This document shows positions 32,803 through 43,005 of a stretch of 64,000 bases of DNA, piece after piece. This stretch comes from Maratus speciosus (Eukaryota; Arthropoda; Arachnida; Araneae; Salticidae), in the NCBI GenBank assembly GCA_963932465.1, contig OZ010786.1, forward strand, positions 447,504,619 through 447,568,618. The letters are read 5' to 3'. The notes beneath the pieces were generated by a model. The model saw only the letters and a program-made list of their open reading frames with translations, was not told the DNA's origin and made no database searches. Made by a program: the position numbers and the translations under genes. Positions within the stretch are counted from its first letter, which is position 1; every line of letters begins with the position of its first letter.

Positions 32803-34212
32803 TCTCTCTATTCTAAAAAAAAGTAACTACCGCTGTCACCGCCGCCGCCGCCGCCGGTTTTGAATTTTTTGTGACCGGAGGTCTTTCTTCGTTAATATTA
32901 AGAAAAATAATGCATACAAAAATATGAAAATCGGTAGTTTTATACAGAAATGTTTGATAAACACGCTGATGCAGACAGTTTTCAGATCGAAGAATTATTT
33001 TAAGAGATATTTAATTCTAAAGTTGGACAAAATCGTTCCACTAAAAAAGTTTTATACCAGCAAAAACTATACATGGCAGTGTAATCATTTTTAGATCATT
33101 TTATGCGTTAGAATTAGCCGGAGTGCAGATTGCATTAATTTTTTTATTTTGACTCATTTTTTCAGGTTTTATTTCTATTTTAAATTCAAATTTTCAACAT
33201 TTCTAGAGATATTTTTTACAGATTTCAGAAAATTGTACTAATTTAAACTGTTGCCAACTGTATAAACAGCGGAAGCAATAATGTTTGCTTAAAAAAATAT
33301 ATATATATTTATACGTGTAAATAAATTAAAAATTTATTTACACGTGACTATTATAAACAGAAAAAAACATTTGGAATTAGAATTAAATAATTATGTACAA
33401 AAAGCATGAACTTATTAAAAAATATGCCATAAAAACTATAATTACACGTGAATTTTAAGAGAGAAATGAATTTGTAAAGCAATAAATTTATTAACATGCA
33501 TTAGAAGTCTTAAATAGGAGAAATTACGTCATATTTACGTCCCATTGCAGTTATTACATAAAATGAACACAAAATAATATTGCAAAACGGTTTAAATTTA
33601 GAAATTGCGCTAGAGATGTATTTGATATTTTAAGAGGATAGTTTTCAACTATTTTTGTTAGGAAAGCGCAAATAATATTTAATTTCTAACACAAGTATTT
33701 TCACGTGAATATTAAAAAGAGAAAGAATAGTTTGGTCAAAATTACGTCAGATTAAAAACGATTAATTTAAAATGTCTCATTTAAAAGAACTTTCTTTTCA
33801 CTTTGTTAAAAAGTACCAGGAGATAAAGACTCTGTTTACTTAATTCCTTTTATATTAGCTTATTTTGAAATGTTGTTTTATTTGTATTTTTATTAATGTT
33901 GTACTAATTTATTTGTTTTTTCGTTATTTAAAATAAAAATTATGTCAATTTGTATAATTTGGCGATTTATATAATTTGGCGAAATTGGTCGACGGGATAA
34001 TCAAGTAGTACCGCAACGGATTTGGCGTTAAAATTCCCCAATCAAAGAGAAATGAATAGAAATCCGTTTATAGAGAGATCGCCACTGTTTTTTAAATTAT
34101 AATTCGATCTTTCGAAATCTTTTTAAAGCCGATCAAATTAGCGTGCATTTAGAGTCTACGGTGTCTGGACGGGGGTTGGCGAGCGTAGCTCGTAGGGGGC
34201 CGAGCCCCCTAG
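32803..34212 (+). mobile_element. non-autonomous Helitron-like element, 1410 bp
   Basis: The 5' end reads TCTCTATTCTA directly after an A. The 3' end has GGCGAGCGTAGCTCG, then the hairpin GGGGGCCGAGCCCCC closing on CTAG, and then a T. A TC start, a GC-rich 3' hairpin a few bases before CTRR, and insertion between A and T without duplication are the Helitron signatures. The interior has no Rep/helicase. It holds a (CCG)n tract (32840-32858), a 15-base perfect inverted repeat around 33313-33345 containing ACGTGTAAATAAATT, and several CACGTGAAT...AGAGAAA words (33435, 33703). Confidence 0.75.
32837..32858. repeat. (CCG)n tract near the Helitron 5' end
   Basis: About seven CCG trinucleotides in AT-rich surroundings, 35 bases inside the Helitron-like element. 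Confidence 0.9.
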
Positions 34213-34450
34213 TATTTTAAAACAATCTAAAGTTCAGCATAGAATGCGAGATTTACGAAGTGACAGCAAAATTCGGTTATCCAACCCGAACTTCTTGGGT
34301 TGCAGAATATAGGTCAAAACTTTTTTCTTTTTAGAAAGAATTTTATTGGATTTTTTACATTTAAGTTACCTACTAAAAATGCCAAAATTTATTTAATAAG
34401 GAAATTTTTAATTATAATAATAATAAAGGACTTTACGTTGTAATATCGAT
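34213..34450. other. short spacer between Helitron-like and Penelope-like elements
   Basis: AT-rich, includes an (ATA)n run at about 34411-34425. No gene. Confidence 0.5.
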
Positions 34451-34510
34451 ACAAAACAAATAGGTGTTGCTATCCAACGTACAATTTATTCACAAGTTTA
34501 ACATAAAACT

Positions 34511-34545
34511 CAACGTTTCGGTTTAATCTTTAAAACCTTCGTCAG
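34511..34545 (-). ncRNA. hammerhead-ribozyme-like core, left arm of Penelope-like element
   Basis: On the minus strand, CTGACGA (34545-34539) is followed by AGGTTT...AAACC, able to form a five-base stem, and then by GAAAC. This matches the hammerhead consensus CUGANGA, stem II, GAAA. Penelope-like elements are known to carry hammerhead motifs near their ends (Cervera and De la Peña). I could not identify convincing stem I or III partners by eye, so self-cleavage is not shown. Confidence 0.6.
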
Positions 34546-34724
34546 GGGAAAAATTTTCTAAAATATAAATCGACAACAAACTCTTTACATGCTACATTTT
34601 GAAATCAATTCAAAATACAAATCAGTCTAACGGAAACCTCTTAATCCCAAATAAACAGTTCAGTGGCGCCATCTTTTAACCAAAGAAACTAACGATGAAA
34701 GAATTGCTGAAAAAAGTGGAATTT

Positions 34725-35246
34725 TCATTGACATTTCAAAATAGAAAGCCATATTTCAGGAATGTGAAAGGAAACATTATCATTACACACTTCATGGTTT
34801 CTTAGACGAATTTCTAAAGATTCACGAATAATAGCATTGCGCGGAATTACTTGCTTGGAAATAACTTTAGCATGGTCAGAGTCTATAAATGAAATGAGTC
34901 CTTTATGGTAGCTTCTTGAGAGTTCTGTAGAAAATTTACGAAACTTCAAATCATTTTTATGTTCGTTCAATCTTTCGAAAAATCGACGTTTAGTCATACC
35001 TATATAGGAAGAGGTAGCCCCATCTGTAAATTTAAAGGGAATTTCATACACCCCAGAAAAAGATGAAAAAGGAATTGGATCTATTTTTTTACTCATAAGA
35101 TTAAACAATGTCATAGAATTATAGGCAACAAGTTGAATGTTGTATTTCACGAATAACTTTTTTAACTTTTCATATAAGATGGGAATATATGGAACCTTTC
35201 GGTAAACTTGATTTAATTTAATGCATTCAAGAACTGTCATGCTCAA
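34725..35246 (-). CDS. GIY-YIG endonuclease domain of Penelope-like element, inverted-arm copy (5'-truncated)
   Basis: In Penelope-like elements this C-terminal domain nicks DNA for target-primed reverse transcription. The 173-codon frame contains GVYEIPFKF (the GIY motif as GVY), SYIGMT (the YIG motif), RRFFERLNEH (with the conserved Arg), an HK and, further on, an ESLEIRLR segment with the expected catalytic Glu. It then ends in a conserved-looking tail. The N-terminal ~12 residues come from the junction with the main body. Upstream linker residues (KLNQVYRKVPYIPILYEKLK) are shared with the right-arm copy. The frame is intact but lacks the reverse transcriptase, so it is a piece of a polyprotein that happens to remain open. 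Confidence 0.85.
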   Translation of the reverse strand: MSMTVLECIKLNQVYRKVPYIPILYEKLKKLFVKYNIQLVAYNSMTLFNLMSKKIDPIPFSSFSGVYEIPFKFTDGATSSYIGMTKRRFFERLNEHKNDLKFRKFSTELSRSYHKGLISFIDSDHAKVISKQVIPRNAIIRESLEIRLRNHEVCNDNVSFHIPEIWLSILKCQ

Positions 35247-36240
35247 CGCTTGTTAAAGATCCAAATCCTAAGCTATATCGTAAAACACAGAAACTGATCA
35301 GAAATAGTGAATGGCCTCCTTTGATCAAAGATAAAATTAAATTAAACCCAACTGGGGCTAACTCACGTATTTTTGATCGTCTTAAAAGACCACAAAACTG
35401 GTTTTCCATTTCGTCCTATTGTTTCTCGGTGCCAAGGCCCGTTATATTTTGTTGAAAAAGCATTTGCATTTTTTCTTAAAAGTAGTCTCCCCTCTTCAAC
35501 TTTTTTTGTCTCTTCTACGTTGGAATTCATTAATCGTATTAATGATTTTAATTTTCCTAATAATGCAATTTTGGCAAGTTTTGACATTGTGTTATTGTTT
35601 CCATCCATCGATGTGGAAGAAGTTATTCTTTCCATAGGCTTATCCATTGATGAGTTACCTCATTTAAGTGATAATATGAAATTTTCAATTAAGTCGGACT
35701 TAAACATAATTAAGGAAAGTAATCTATTTATTTTTAAAGATAACTATTTTAAACAGCAGAAAGGAGCTCCTATGGGTTCACCTATTTCTAGTATTCTGGC
35801 AGAATTCAAATTGCGTCCTTTAGAAGAACTCATTTTTAAGAAGCATTTTCCTATACCTACTTTATGGTTACGATATGTCGATAACATTTTTATTATCTGG
35901 GAAGATGAGAAACAATCCTTAGAGGATTTTTTTAACTAAATTAACCAACTTGATAACAATATTAAGTTCACGATGGAGTTAGAAAACAAAAACTCGCTTC
36001 CTTTTCTTGATGTTCTCCTTAGTAAAGAAAACAATAGTTTAAAACGGAAAAATTTTCCGGAAATCTATGAAATTAAACAATGTTATTCCTGTCACTGCTG
36101 CTGCCCCATTGAATTATAAAATTGCAGCATTTAGGTCTTTTATCCAGCGTGCATTACTTGTTTGTTCCGAGAAATTTTTGGATGGTGAAATCAATTTCAT
36201 CGTTAATATTGGATTATGTCATAGTTAATTCAAGCCTTAT
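35240..36240 (+). pseudogene. Penelope-type reverse transcriptase, disrupted
   Basis: The enzyme would copy element RNA into DNA at the nick. Reading starts near 35246 with a KDPNPKLYRKTQKL region, then shifts frame near 35370. The main frame 35373-35939 contains HKTGFPFRPIVS (motif 2), ASFDIVLLFPSID (motif A, with Asp), QQKGAPMGSPISSILAE (motif B) and LRYVDNIFIIW (motif C, where YVDD has become YVDN). A TAA at 35937-35939 interrupts. The same frame continues as IKFTMELENKNSLPFLDVLLSK, the thumb-side motif. Another shift near 36050 leads to TAAAPLNYKIAAFRSFIQRAL. Loss of the second Asp of motif C, plus stops and frameshifts, make it inactive. Confidence 0.9.
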
Positions 36241-36290
36241 CTATAAATTGGTTGATAAATATAAAGTTTCCGTTTATCCCCCCTCCCCCA

Positions 36291-36775
36291 AATTAAATCA
36301 AGTTTACCGAAAGGTTCCATATATTCCCATCTTATTTGAAAAGTTAAAAAAGTTATTCATGAAATACAACATTCAACTTGTTGCCTCTAATTCTATGACA
36401 ATGTTTAATCTTATGAGTAAAAAAATAGTTCCAATTCCTTTTTCATCTTTTTCTGGGGTGTATGAAATTCCTTTAAATTTACAGATAGGTTATTAATAAT
36501 ACCCCATTTACTCTTCCTATATAGGTATGACTAAACGTCGATTTTTCGAAAGATTGAAAGAACATAAAAATGATTTGAAGTTTCGTAAATTTTCTACAGA
36601 ACTCTCAAGAAGCTACCATAAAGGACTCATTTCATTTATAGACTCTGACCATGCTAAAGTTATTTCCAAGCAAGCAATTCCGCGCAATGCTATTATTCGT
36701 GAATCTTTAGAAATTCTTCTAAGAAACCATGAAGTGTGTAATGATAATGTTTCCTTTCACATTCCTGAAATATAG
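36291..36775 (+). pseudogene. GIY-YIG endonuclease domain of Penelope-like element, body copy, disrupted
   Basis: The linker (KLNQVYRKVPYIPILFEKLK) and GVYEIPLN occur up to 36496, where tandem stops interrupt. The frame then reopens with SYIGMTKRRFFERLKEHKND (about 36515 onwards) and runs to HIPEI at 36775, where a stop replaces the Trp seen in the left copy. Comparison with 34725-35246 shows the segment between GVYEIP and SYIG is scrambled here. The two copies otherwise differ by only a few residues, so they share a recent origin. Confidence 0.85.
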
Positions 36776-36978
36776 CTTTCTATTTTGAAATGTCAATGAA
36801 AATTCCACTTTTTTCAGCAATTCTTTCATCGTTAGTTTCTTTGGTTAAAAGATGGCGCCACTGAACTGTTTATTTGGGATTAAGAGGTTTCCGTTAGACT
36901 GATTTGTATTTGGAATTGATTTCAAAATGTAGCATGTAAAGAGTTTGTTGTCGATTTATATTTTTGAAAATTTTTCTC

Positions 36979-37010
36979 CTGACGAAGGTTTTAATGATTA
37001 AACCGAAGCG
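36979..37010 (+). ncRNA. hammerhead-like core, right arm, mutated
   Basis: CTGACGA (36979-36985) is followed by AGGTTT...AAACC and then GAAGC where GAAAC is expected. The change A to G falls in a catalytically essential stretch, so this copy is probably inactive even if the rest folds. Confidence 0.55.
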
Positions 37011-37073
37011 TAGAGTTTTATGTTAAACTTGTGAATAAATTGTACGTTGGATAGCAACACCTATTTGTTTTGT

Positions 37074-38426
37074 AATTTTAATTATGTTTTTTAAAAAAAA
37101 GTTTTATAATTTATTAAAAGCGATACTATCTTATTGGCGTCGCGCTGAATGGTATAATTCAAAGAAATCACCAAAAACTTTTATTTACAGCATCCATTTT
37201 TATTTAACGAAAAAAATTCACGCATTTAAGCTCGTAGTTACATTGTATGTAGACACGTCTTACATTTGTGTTTATACACATTTTATTTATTTATTGAAGA
37301 AGTTGTAATTTCATCATGGATTAAAAGCCGAAAGCCAACGCAGAACTATTTACATTAATTTAAGCGTAAATGGATTTATCTTTCGTAATAGCCTGCACGT
37401 GGTAGAGATAGATCTTTTAAAAATTCATGCTTGAAAATTATTTTAAAAAACGTAAAAAAATAGTAAAATGCGGAAAAGTTTTTGCACAGATTGGATATCA
37501 AAGTACATCGTTTCCCCTATAAGACGGTGTAAAAATTAAAAAATCGCGATGTTTAGAAGTTTAAAAAACTGCATTAAAAGCTAAATTTAATCGTCTGGTG
37601 TTGCCACCGTCACAATATAGTTAGCAATACTCACGGACACGTTTTTCATTTGTAATACAGATTAAGTATTCGTTGAAATATTAGTTATATCTATCCTGTT
37701 TTAAAGTAGTTTCCCTGAAATAATTATATTCAATTATAGTGGAATAATCAGTTTTACATAAAAAAAATACATTTTTTGTTTTCGTATATTTTTCAAAAGT
37801 TATACAATTTGGAATCGAACAAAACAAACAGCATGAAAATATTTCAACTAAAACTGGGTCAATTTGAAATTGATAAGGGTACTTTGACAGAGACTTCAAA
37901 TGATTTTTAAACTTTGATTTCGCTTTTCTGAAAATTGTAGTGTTATGCGCAGTGTAAGAAAGAAAAACATTACAGACAGATAAGCTTTTTTTTTTTTCTG
38001 AAGATAGGTGTGAAATGATCATACCTACAATCAATGCTGCTAGATCTGGCGATTTTTTAATCAGACATTCCGGACTCCGACTAGAAATTTTAAATACGTT
38101 TTTTGTTTCATATAAAAATAAACAATCCGCAAATAAATTAATTAAAAATTACCCTACAAAATTTTCTGCTGTGAGTTGTGAATCTCTAAATAACGAAACC
38201 ACCAGATTTGACAACACTACCTACAATATTCAGCTACTGTTTTGTATTTTAAAACATATAACATTTATTTATTGCGCTTTGAATGTGCTTTTGAATGTGC
38301 TTTTGAATGCCATGCATCATTAAAAGCATATTCTAAAATATTAATAATAAAGAATAAAATCACTCCGTCTGTTCACTCCGTTTAATTACAAAACAGTAAG
38401 TTGAGATTCTACATGAGATCATTTTA
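37074..38426. other. AT-rich region with one member of a dispersed repeat
   Basis: No gene recognised. 37801-37880 belongs to a dispersed family also present at 40031-40103. The open frames 37681-38034 (minus) and 38015-38323 (plus) overlap, have no domain motif and are probably chance. Confidence 0.45.
37801..37880 (+). repeat. dispersed repeat, copy 1
   Basis: TATACAATTTGGAATCGAAC, AAAACAAACAGCATGAAAATAT and CAATTTGAAATTGAT occur in this order. The same order occurs inverted at 40031-40103, and a fragment lies at 40621-40649. Confidence 0.65.
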
Positions 38427-39835
38427 TATAAGGTTAGTTGGGGTAACTGGGCCATAGGCTATTTTATAAAAAACTGTTCATGTTTTTTAAGCTTTAGCTT
38501 GAGCGAACCATGCACCTTAATCTCTACTTCCTAAAACAACGTGTGTCAACTCAATCATAACTCTCACTTTGATGTGATAGGTTGTCAAAAATTTACGTTT
38601 CTTTTTTTTAAAAACAACGTCAATATAGTTGAACTTCCTCGGGTTTTTATTAAAATACTGTAAATGCTTTTATTAAACAATCTTTTTTTTTAAAGATTAG
38701 GCATATAACTACATTAATATTATTAGGTATCTACACATATTTACTTCATGTTTCAAATGTAAGCCCGGTGTCCCAGTTACCCCATAAATATTTCAAGAAT
38801 GGGGTAACTGGGACATGTATCCGGGGTAACTGAACCATGCTCGATCCAGTTACCCCAATAGTTATAAATTATTTTTTTGAGTTTCTCTTACTATGGGAAA
38901 TAAATTTTTCCATTGTTTTTTGCTCACAATAAAGAAAATTATAGAACACCTTATTAAAATTACGTAGTAAAATTTAAAAAAAGCATATTGGGTGTTATAA
39001 AACCAAATTTCTTGCCCCTTTGTGAGGCGGTGAGGACTTTATGGCATCACATAATTTTAATTCCTAATTGCCACATTGGTACCGGAATTTTATAATGAAA
39101 TTTTCACCTTTATTAAGTACGCGAAAATATACTTTTACTTGTTTACAAATAGATTATCCTGTAAATACTGGTGTCATTAAATTATTTCAACATTTTCCGA
39201 ATGCAAGTACCTTGCCCCTAAAAGCGAGATAGCCAAACCTTGAAATTGTACGATACGAACCGCATAAAATACTTAAGTATTTACATAACCGAATGTTCAT
39301 AGATTTACCTTGCTATTTTTTCCCTTAAAATACCCATGTGACTTTTATACTTATTACCTATACAAAAGTACATAAGAACTTAATTAACTTTAATGTTTTC
39401 GGTATAAATAAATCTAACATTTTCACTTTTAGTGCTTTTTTTAGACACATTGACAGCAAAGGTTTCCCTTACAACGTCCTTTATTGACATATAATTTACA
39501 TGATCTGCCTGGTTTAAATTTTTTTAAGTTGTTTACACTTTTTCAAACAGGACCTGATATCCCATATGAAAAAAAGTAATGTGTGGAACATAGACCCTCC
39601 TGGTCCAGTTGCCCCATCATGAGGAAAGAAAGATGAAAAATGCATATTTTTTTATATTTTTAAATATTAAAATGTAATTTTGAGCATTTCTGTCTGAAAG
39701 AGGGAAACTAACTGAGCACATTTACAGAAGTTCAGACTTTAATTCATTTGAACATTAGCGTTTTGAAGCTGAATTGTCAGAAGTTCCAGAGTCACATTGT
39801 AAAATCATGGCCCAGTTGCCCCAACTAACCTTATA
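38427..39835. mobile_element. DNA transposon with 29-base terminal inverted repeats, about 1.41 kb
   Basis: Both ends read TATAAGGTTAGTTGGGG(T/C)AACTGGGCCAT, differing at one position. Further copies of the GGGGTAACTGGGACA theme in both orientations lie inside (38770-38860) and near the right end (39601-39617). The interior is mostly AT-rich with one short coding-like stretch (39383-39508). I cannot name the superfamily with confidence. TA-rich flanks permit a TA duplication. Confidence 0.75.
39383..39508 (-). pseudogene. possible transposase relic inside the 38.4-39.8 kb TIR element
   Basis: On the minus strand 42 codons read ADHVNYMSIKDVVRETFAVN and then VSKKSTKSENVRFIYTEN without a stop. 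The hydrophilic, balanced composition looks coding, and the frame is closed upstream by a stop in an A-run. I do not recognise the family. Confidence 0.35.
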
Positions 39836-41299
39836 CCTGTATAAAGGAAATTTCTGTATGATGACGATTTCTTTTCTTACAGTTAGTGCAATTTGCAAAC
39901 ATACAGTTTTTGCCATAGGTATTTTCAATAACATGTATCAATGTCATTGCAATCGGTCTACATTTAAGCGAGTTAAAGAGCTGACAGACAAACCGAAAAT
40001 CAATTAAAACCTGCCATAAAATACACAAATCAATTTGAAATTGATTAGGGGCTTCATTGAATATTTTCACACGGTTTGTTTCGTTTGATTCCAAACTGTA
40101 TAAAAAAAAAAATAAATAAATAAATAAACATAATAAATTCTATGTAAGACAAATAATTTTCTTAAATAATATATTTGTAAAAAGATCATATCTACTATCT
40201 TTAGCTACTGTTTAGTCTATTAAATGGTGTAAATTTTATTTATTTCCTTTAAAATGGGAGTTTTGAAGTGTACCACGTCAAAAAGCACATTCTAATAAAA
40301 ACAAAATTTGCGTCGTTTAATTTAAAAAATATCAGTCGAAGATTGTAGGTATTTTATATATACCTGTGCAAAAGAAATTACCTATATACAAACGGTTTTT
40401 CTTTCAATTGCGCGCAAGTAAAAAAAAAAAAAAATAATAATAATAATTTTTAGAAAAGCGAAATAAAACTTTCAAAATCAGTTTAAATTTGGACTAAAGT
40501 ACATATATAAATGGTTTCTTCCATGGTTGAAATACTTGCATGGACACTGTTTCAATTCTCATGCAAATTACAACTCATGCAAATTTCAATTTAACTTTAC
40601 CCGATTCCACATGTAATAATCGGTTTGTTTTGTTCGTTTCCAAATTCTGTCGTTCGGAGGAGCAGTCGGGCCAAGAAAGATGAAAATAATTAGTATTTTC
40701 CAAAGAAAGAGTCTGGGCTGAACGAAAACAATTTATTTAGCAGTCAAATAAATAAAAATAATTTGGAGATGTAAGATATTAATATTCTACGAATAAACAG
40801 ATTGGTTGGCTTTCCTAACCTAAAATAATTCCGATATAGTACCATATACGCATGCGCAGAACTGTTTTATACCGTAATACGTAAAAGCACAACAACTGCA
40901 TTGTGACAAAGCGAAGAATCAATGATAAACGCGGAAATCTCCGATTGAACAAATTGTTGTGATACGGTTTCTTTTCGGCGTGAAGATCTCAGAAGAACAT
41001 TCCAGAATAAAACGAGAAAGAAATTAGAAGGGAAAATTAGAAGGAAAATTTTTGAAAGGGAAATTTGAAGAAGGAATAGATTTACTGTAGCGACGCCAAA
41101 ATGAAATTAAAAATGCGTAAATTAAATTAATTTATTGAAAATAGAAAGCAAATAATGATATTTGAAGGGGGGGATGAAATTAAAAGGGGAAAAATTTAGA
41201 ATATTTTTTAGTTACGTTAATAACTAAAAATACTTTACATATACAAACAGTATATATTTGTGTACTACTACTTTTGTTGGAACGTTAATTATATCGATA
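39836..41299. other. AT-rich region with dispersed repeat fragments
   Basis: No gene recognised. It contains an A/(AATA)n tract at 40101-40130 and the repeat copies at 40031-40103 and 40621-40649. 40600-41060 has slightly higher G+C but no long frame. Confidence 0.45.
40031..40103 (-). repeat. dispersed repeat, copy 2 (inverted)
   Basis: Inverse of the block at 37801-37880, at roughly 75 percent identity by eye. The word GGTTTGTTTCGTTTGATTCCAAA recurs at 40621-40649 as GGTTTGTTTTGTTCGTTTCCAAA. Confidence 0.65.
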
Positions 41300-43005
41300 T
41301 TTCTTACATTTGTTCACATAAGCTAATTACCGTCAACCTTTTGGCTGCTGGTTGGGATATATGCATCACTGAATTATATACATTCATTCTGCTCGTACCA
41401 CGTTTGGAAAAGTAATCTCTGCTCGAAAGGATATAGTTTGATATGTTTATTTTTACGAAAAATCTACCAAAAAGAAAAAAGAAATCGTAAATTGTGGTAC
41501 GATTAAATATAAAAACAGTCACCACTACTGGCCCGTAATCAAAGAGTTATTTAAACGAAATGATATTTCACACTGAAATACAGAAAATAATTTTTAAGTT
41601 TTTGACATATATTTATTTATGTTCTTTCTTTTATGGTAATTAAGATATTTTCAATTTATTCATCTTTATGTAATTGATATTGTCTATCCTTATTTTAAAT
41701 ACACGAAAAAGAAAATATCCGAAAGGCCTTCTATTAATCCCAAAATTTGCATTGTCTTAGAGAACAGAATTTAAATTACTGTTACATGTTATATTCTTTT
41801 AAATCATTTCGCATTTTACTATATTCGAAAAATAAAAGATTATGTCTGTCATAAATTATCTTACCCTTCTGTAAGATTTAAAAATCTTTCCAAAGTTAAT
41901 AATTAAAGATGTCAGCAGATGATAATTTATTTGTTTGTCGATATCATATGAGTGTTTAAAAATATCCATTATTCTTTGTTTGAGTACTTATGCTTCCCCC
42001 CACCCCCCCCAAACACCCCTAAAATTGTTGTTGCTCAAAAAAAAAAAAAAAAAAAAAAAAAAAGAAAGAAAGAAAAAAGGGTAAAATTATTTTTTAACTA
42101 TCATAATTAAAATCGGAGTATATTTTAAAGATATTTAAAATATGTTGGAAAAGTTGTGGTACCAATCGTTTTTCCAGCAGTTAGTGTCTCGATCCTTTTC
42201 GGCTGAGCAATTTCGAAGGAAGTTACAGTTTATACACTGTAAAAAAAAAATCCGACAAGTTTTCCTGTAGGAATTGGGAAAATAGTTGTCCTTATCGTAC
42301 CGCAAAATTTTCCAACCCAGCTCGGAATAAAATCCGTAAAAAAAAAAAAAGGAAATACTCAATAAAACGGTATTTTACGGATTTTATTCCGATTTTACGG
42401 ATTTTATTTCGAGCTGGGTCGGACATTTTTCCGGTACGATAAGGGCAACTATTTTTCCGATTCCTACAGGAAAACTGGTCGTATTTTTTTTATTATTATT
42501 TATTTATTTATTTTTTTACAGTGTATAAGAAAAATAATAAAACGGAGTGAGCGGCGTAGCAGGTTAAATTAGCTGGACAGCTTTAAATCAATTAGTAGGG
42601 TGAAGTAAAAAACGAGAAAACTCATATTCCTTTTTGCTGAATTACAAACTGGTTTAGATAGGATCAGTCTTAAAATAATGTATATTCCTGGGTTCACTAA
42701 ATTTAGAATTTAAGATTTTCCTTTCCTGAAAATGTACGTTAAGTTAAATTAACACTGCAAATGTAATTCCGTGGACCTCTGAATTTCTTTTTTTCGAAGT
42801 ACAAAATTCAAGTCTTATCAAAAAATGGTGCAATTGACAGCGACGATGCCTCCCAAAATCTATGAAAAGGATCTTCCCTCTTAAGCATATATGAATTTCA
42901 AAAAGTCCATGGCTTGAACCGTTCGAAATCTAAAGTTTCCTGCTAAAACTTCGCTATAATTGTCACTACGCAGCCACATTACTTGATTAACTAATGTACA
43001 AAAAT
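41300..43005. repeat. satellite family B, right block, first part
   Basis: Words of satellite B recur: GTAATCAAAGAGTTATTTAAACGAAATG (41537), TTTTAAATACACGAAAAAG (41694), AAAGATGTCAGCAGATGATAATT (41906). A foldback MITE (42235-42523) is inserted. A 25-base A tract lies at 42039-42063. The open frames 41304-41525 and 42135-42362 have no domains. Confidence 0.55.
42235..42523. mobile_element. foldback MITE with CACTGTAAAA ends, copy 1 (289 bp)
   Basis: CACTGT begins at 42235 and ACAGTG ends at 42523, with TA on both sides. The two halves are near-complete inverted repeats of each other, containing TTTTCCTGTAGGAATTGGG, CCTTATCGTACCG and CCAGCTCGGAATAAAATCCG. The centre is a small additional palindrome of ATTTTACGGATTTTATTCCG. 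The whole element can fold as one hairpin of more than 100 base pairs. Two sister copies occur at 51637 and 52731. Confidence 0.9.

Larger units (their letters stand above)
34451..37073 (+). mobile_element. Penelope-like retroelement with an inverted 3' arm at its 5' side
   Basis: The main body on the plus strand encodes a Penelope-type reverse transcriptase followed by a GIY-YIG endonuclease. A second copy of the endonuclease and 3' UTR sits at the left in opposite orientation. The arms are 34451-35219 (inverted) and 36291-37073, about 770 to 783 bp with a few percent divergence. An inverted partial copy fused to the body is characteristic of Penelope-like insertions. Both 3' UTR arms carry a hammerhead-like core. 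The reverse transcriptase is broken while the endonuclease in the left arm is still open. Boundaries are the points where arm identity ends (ACAAAACAAATAGG at left, the inverse at right). Confidence 0.9.

Noticed and set aside
34213..37073. Active retroelement
   Set aside because: The reverse transcriptase has a stop, at least two frameshifts and YVDN in place of YVDD, and the body endonuclease is broken.
37681..38323. Two overlapping open frames of 117 and 102 codons on opposite strands
   Set aside because: No domain motif on either strand. One overlaps a dispersed repeat copy, and lengths are within chance for 64 kb read in six frames.
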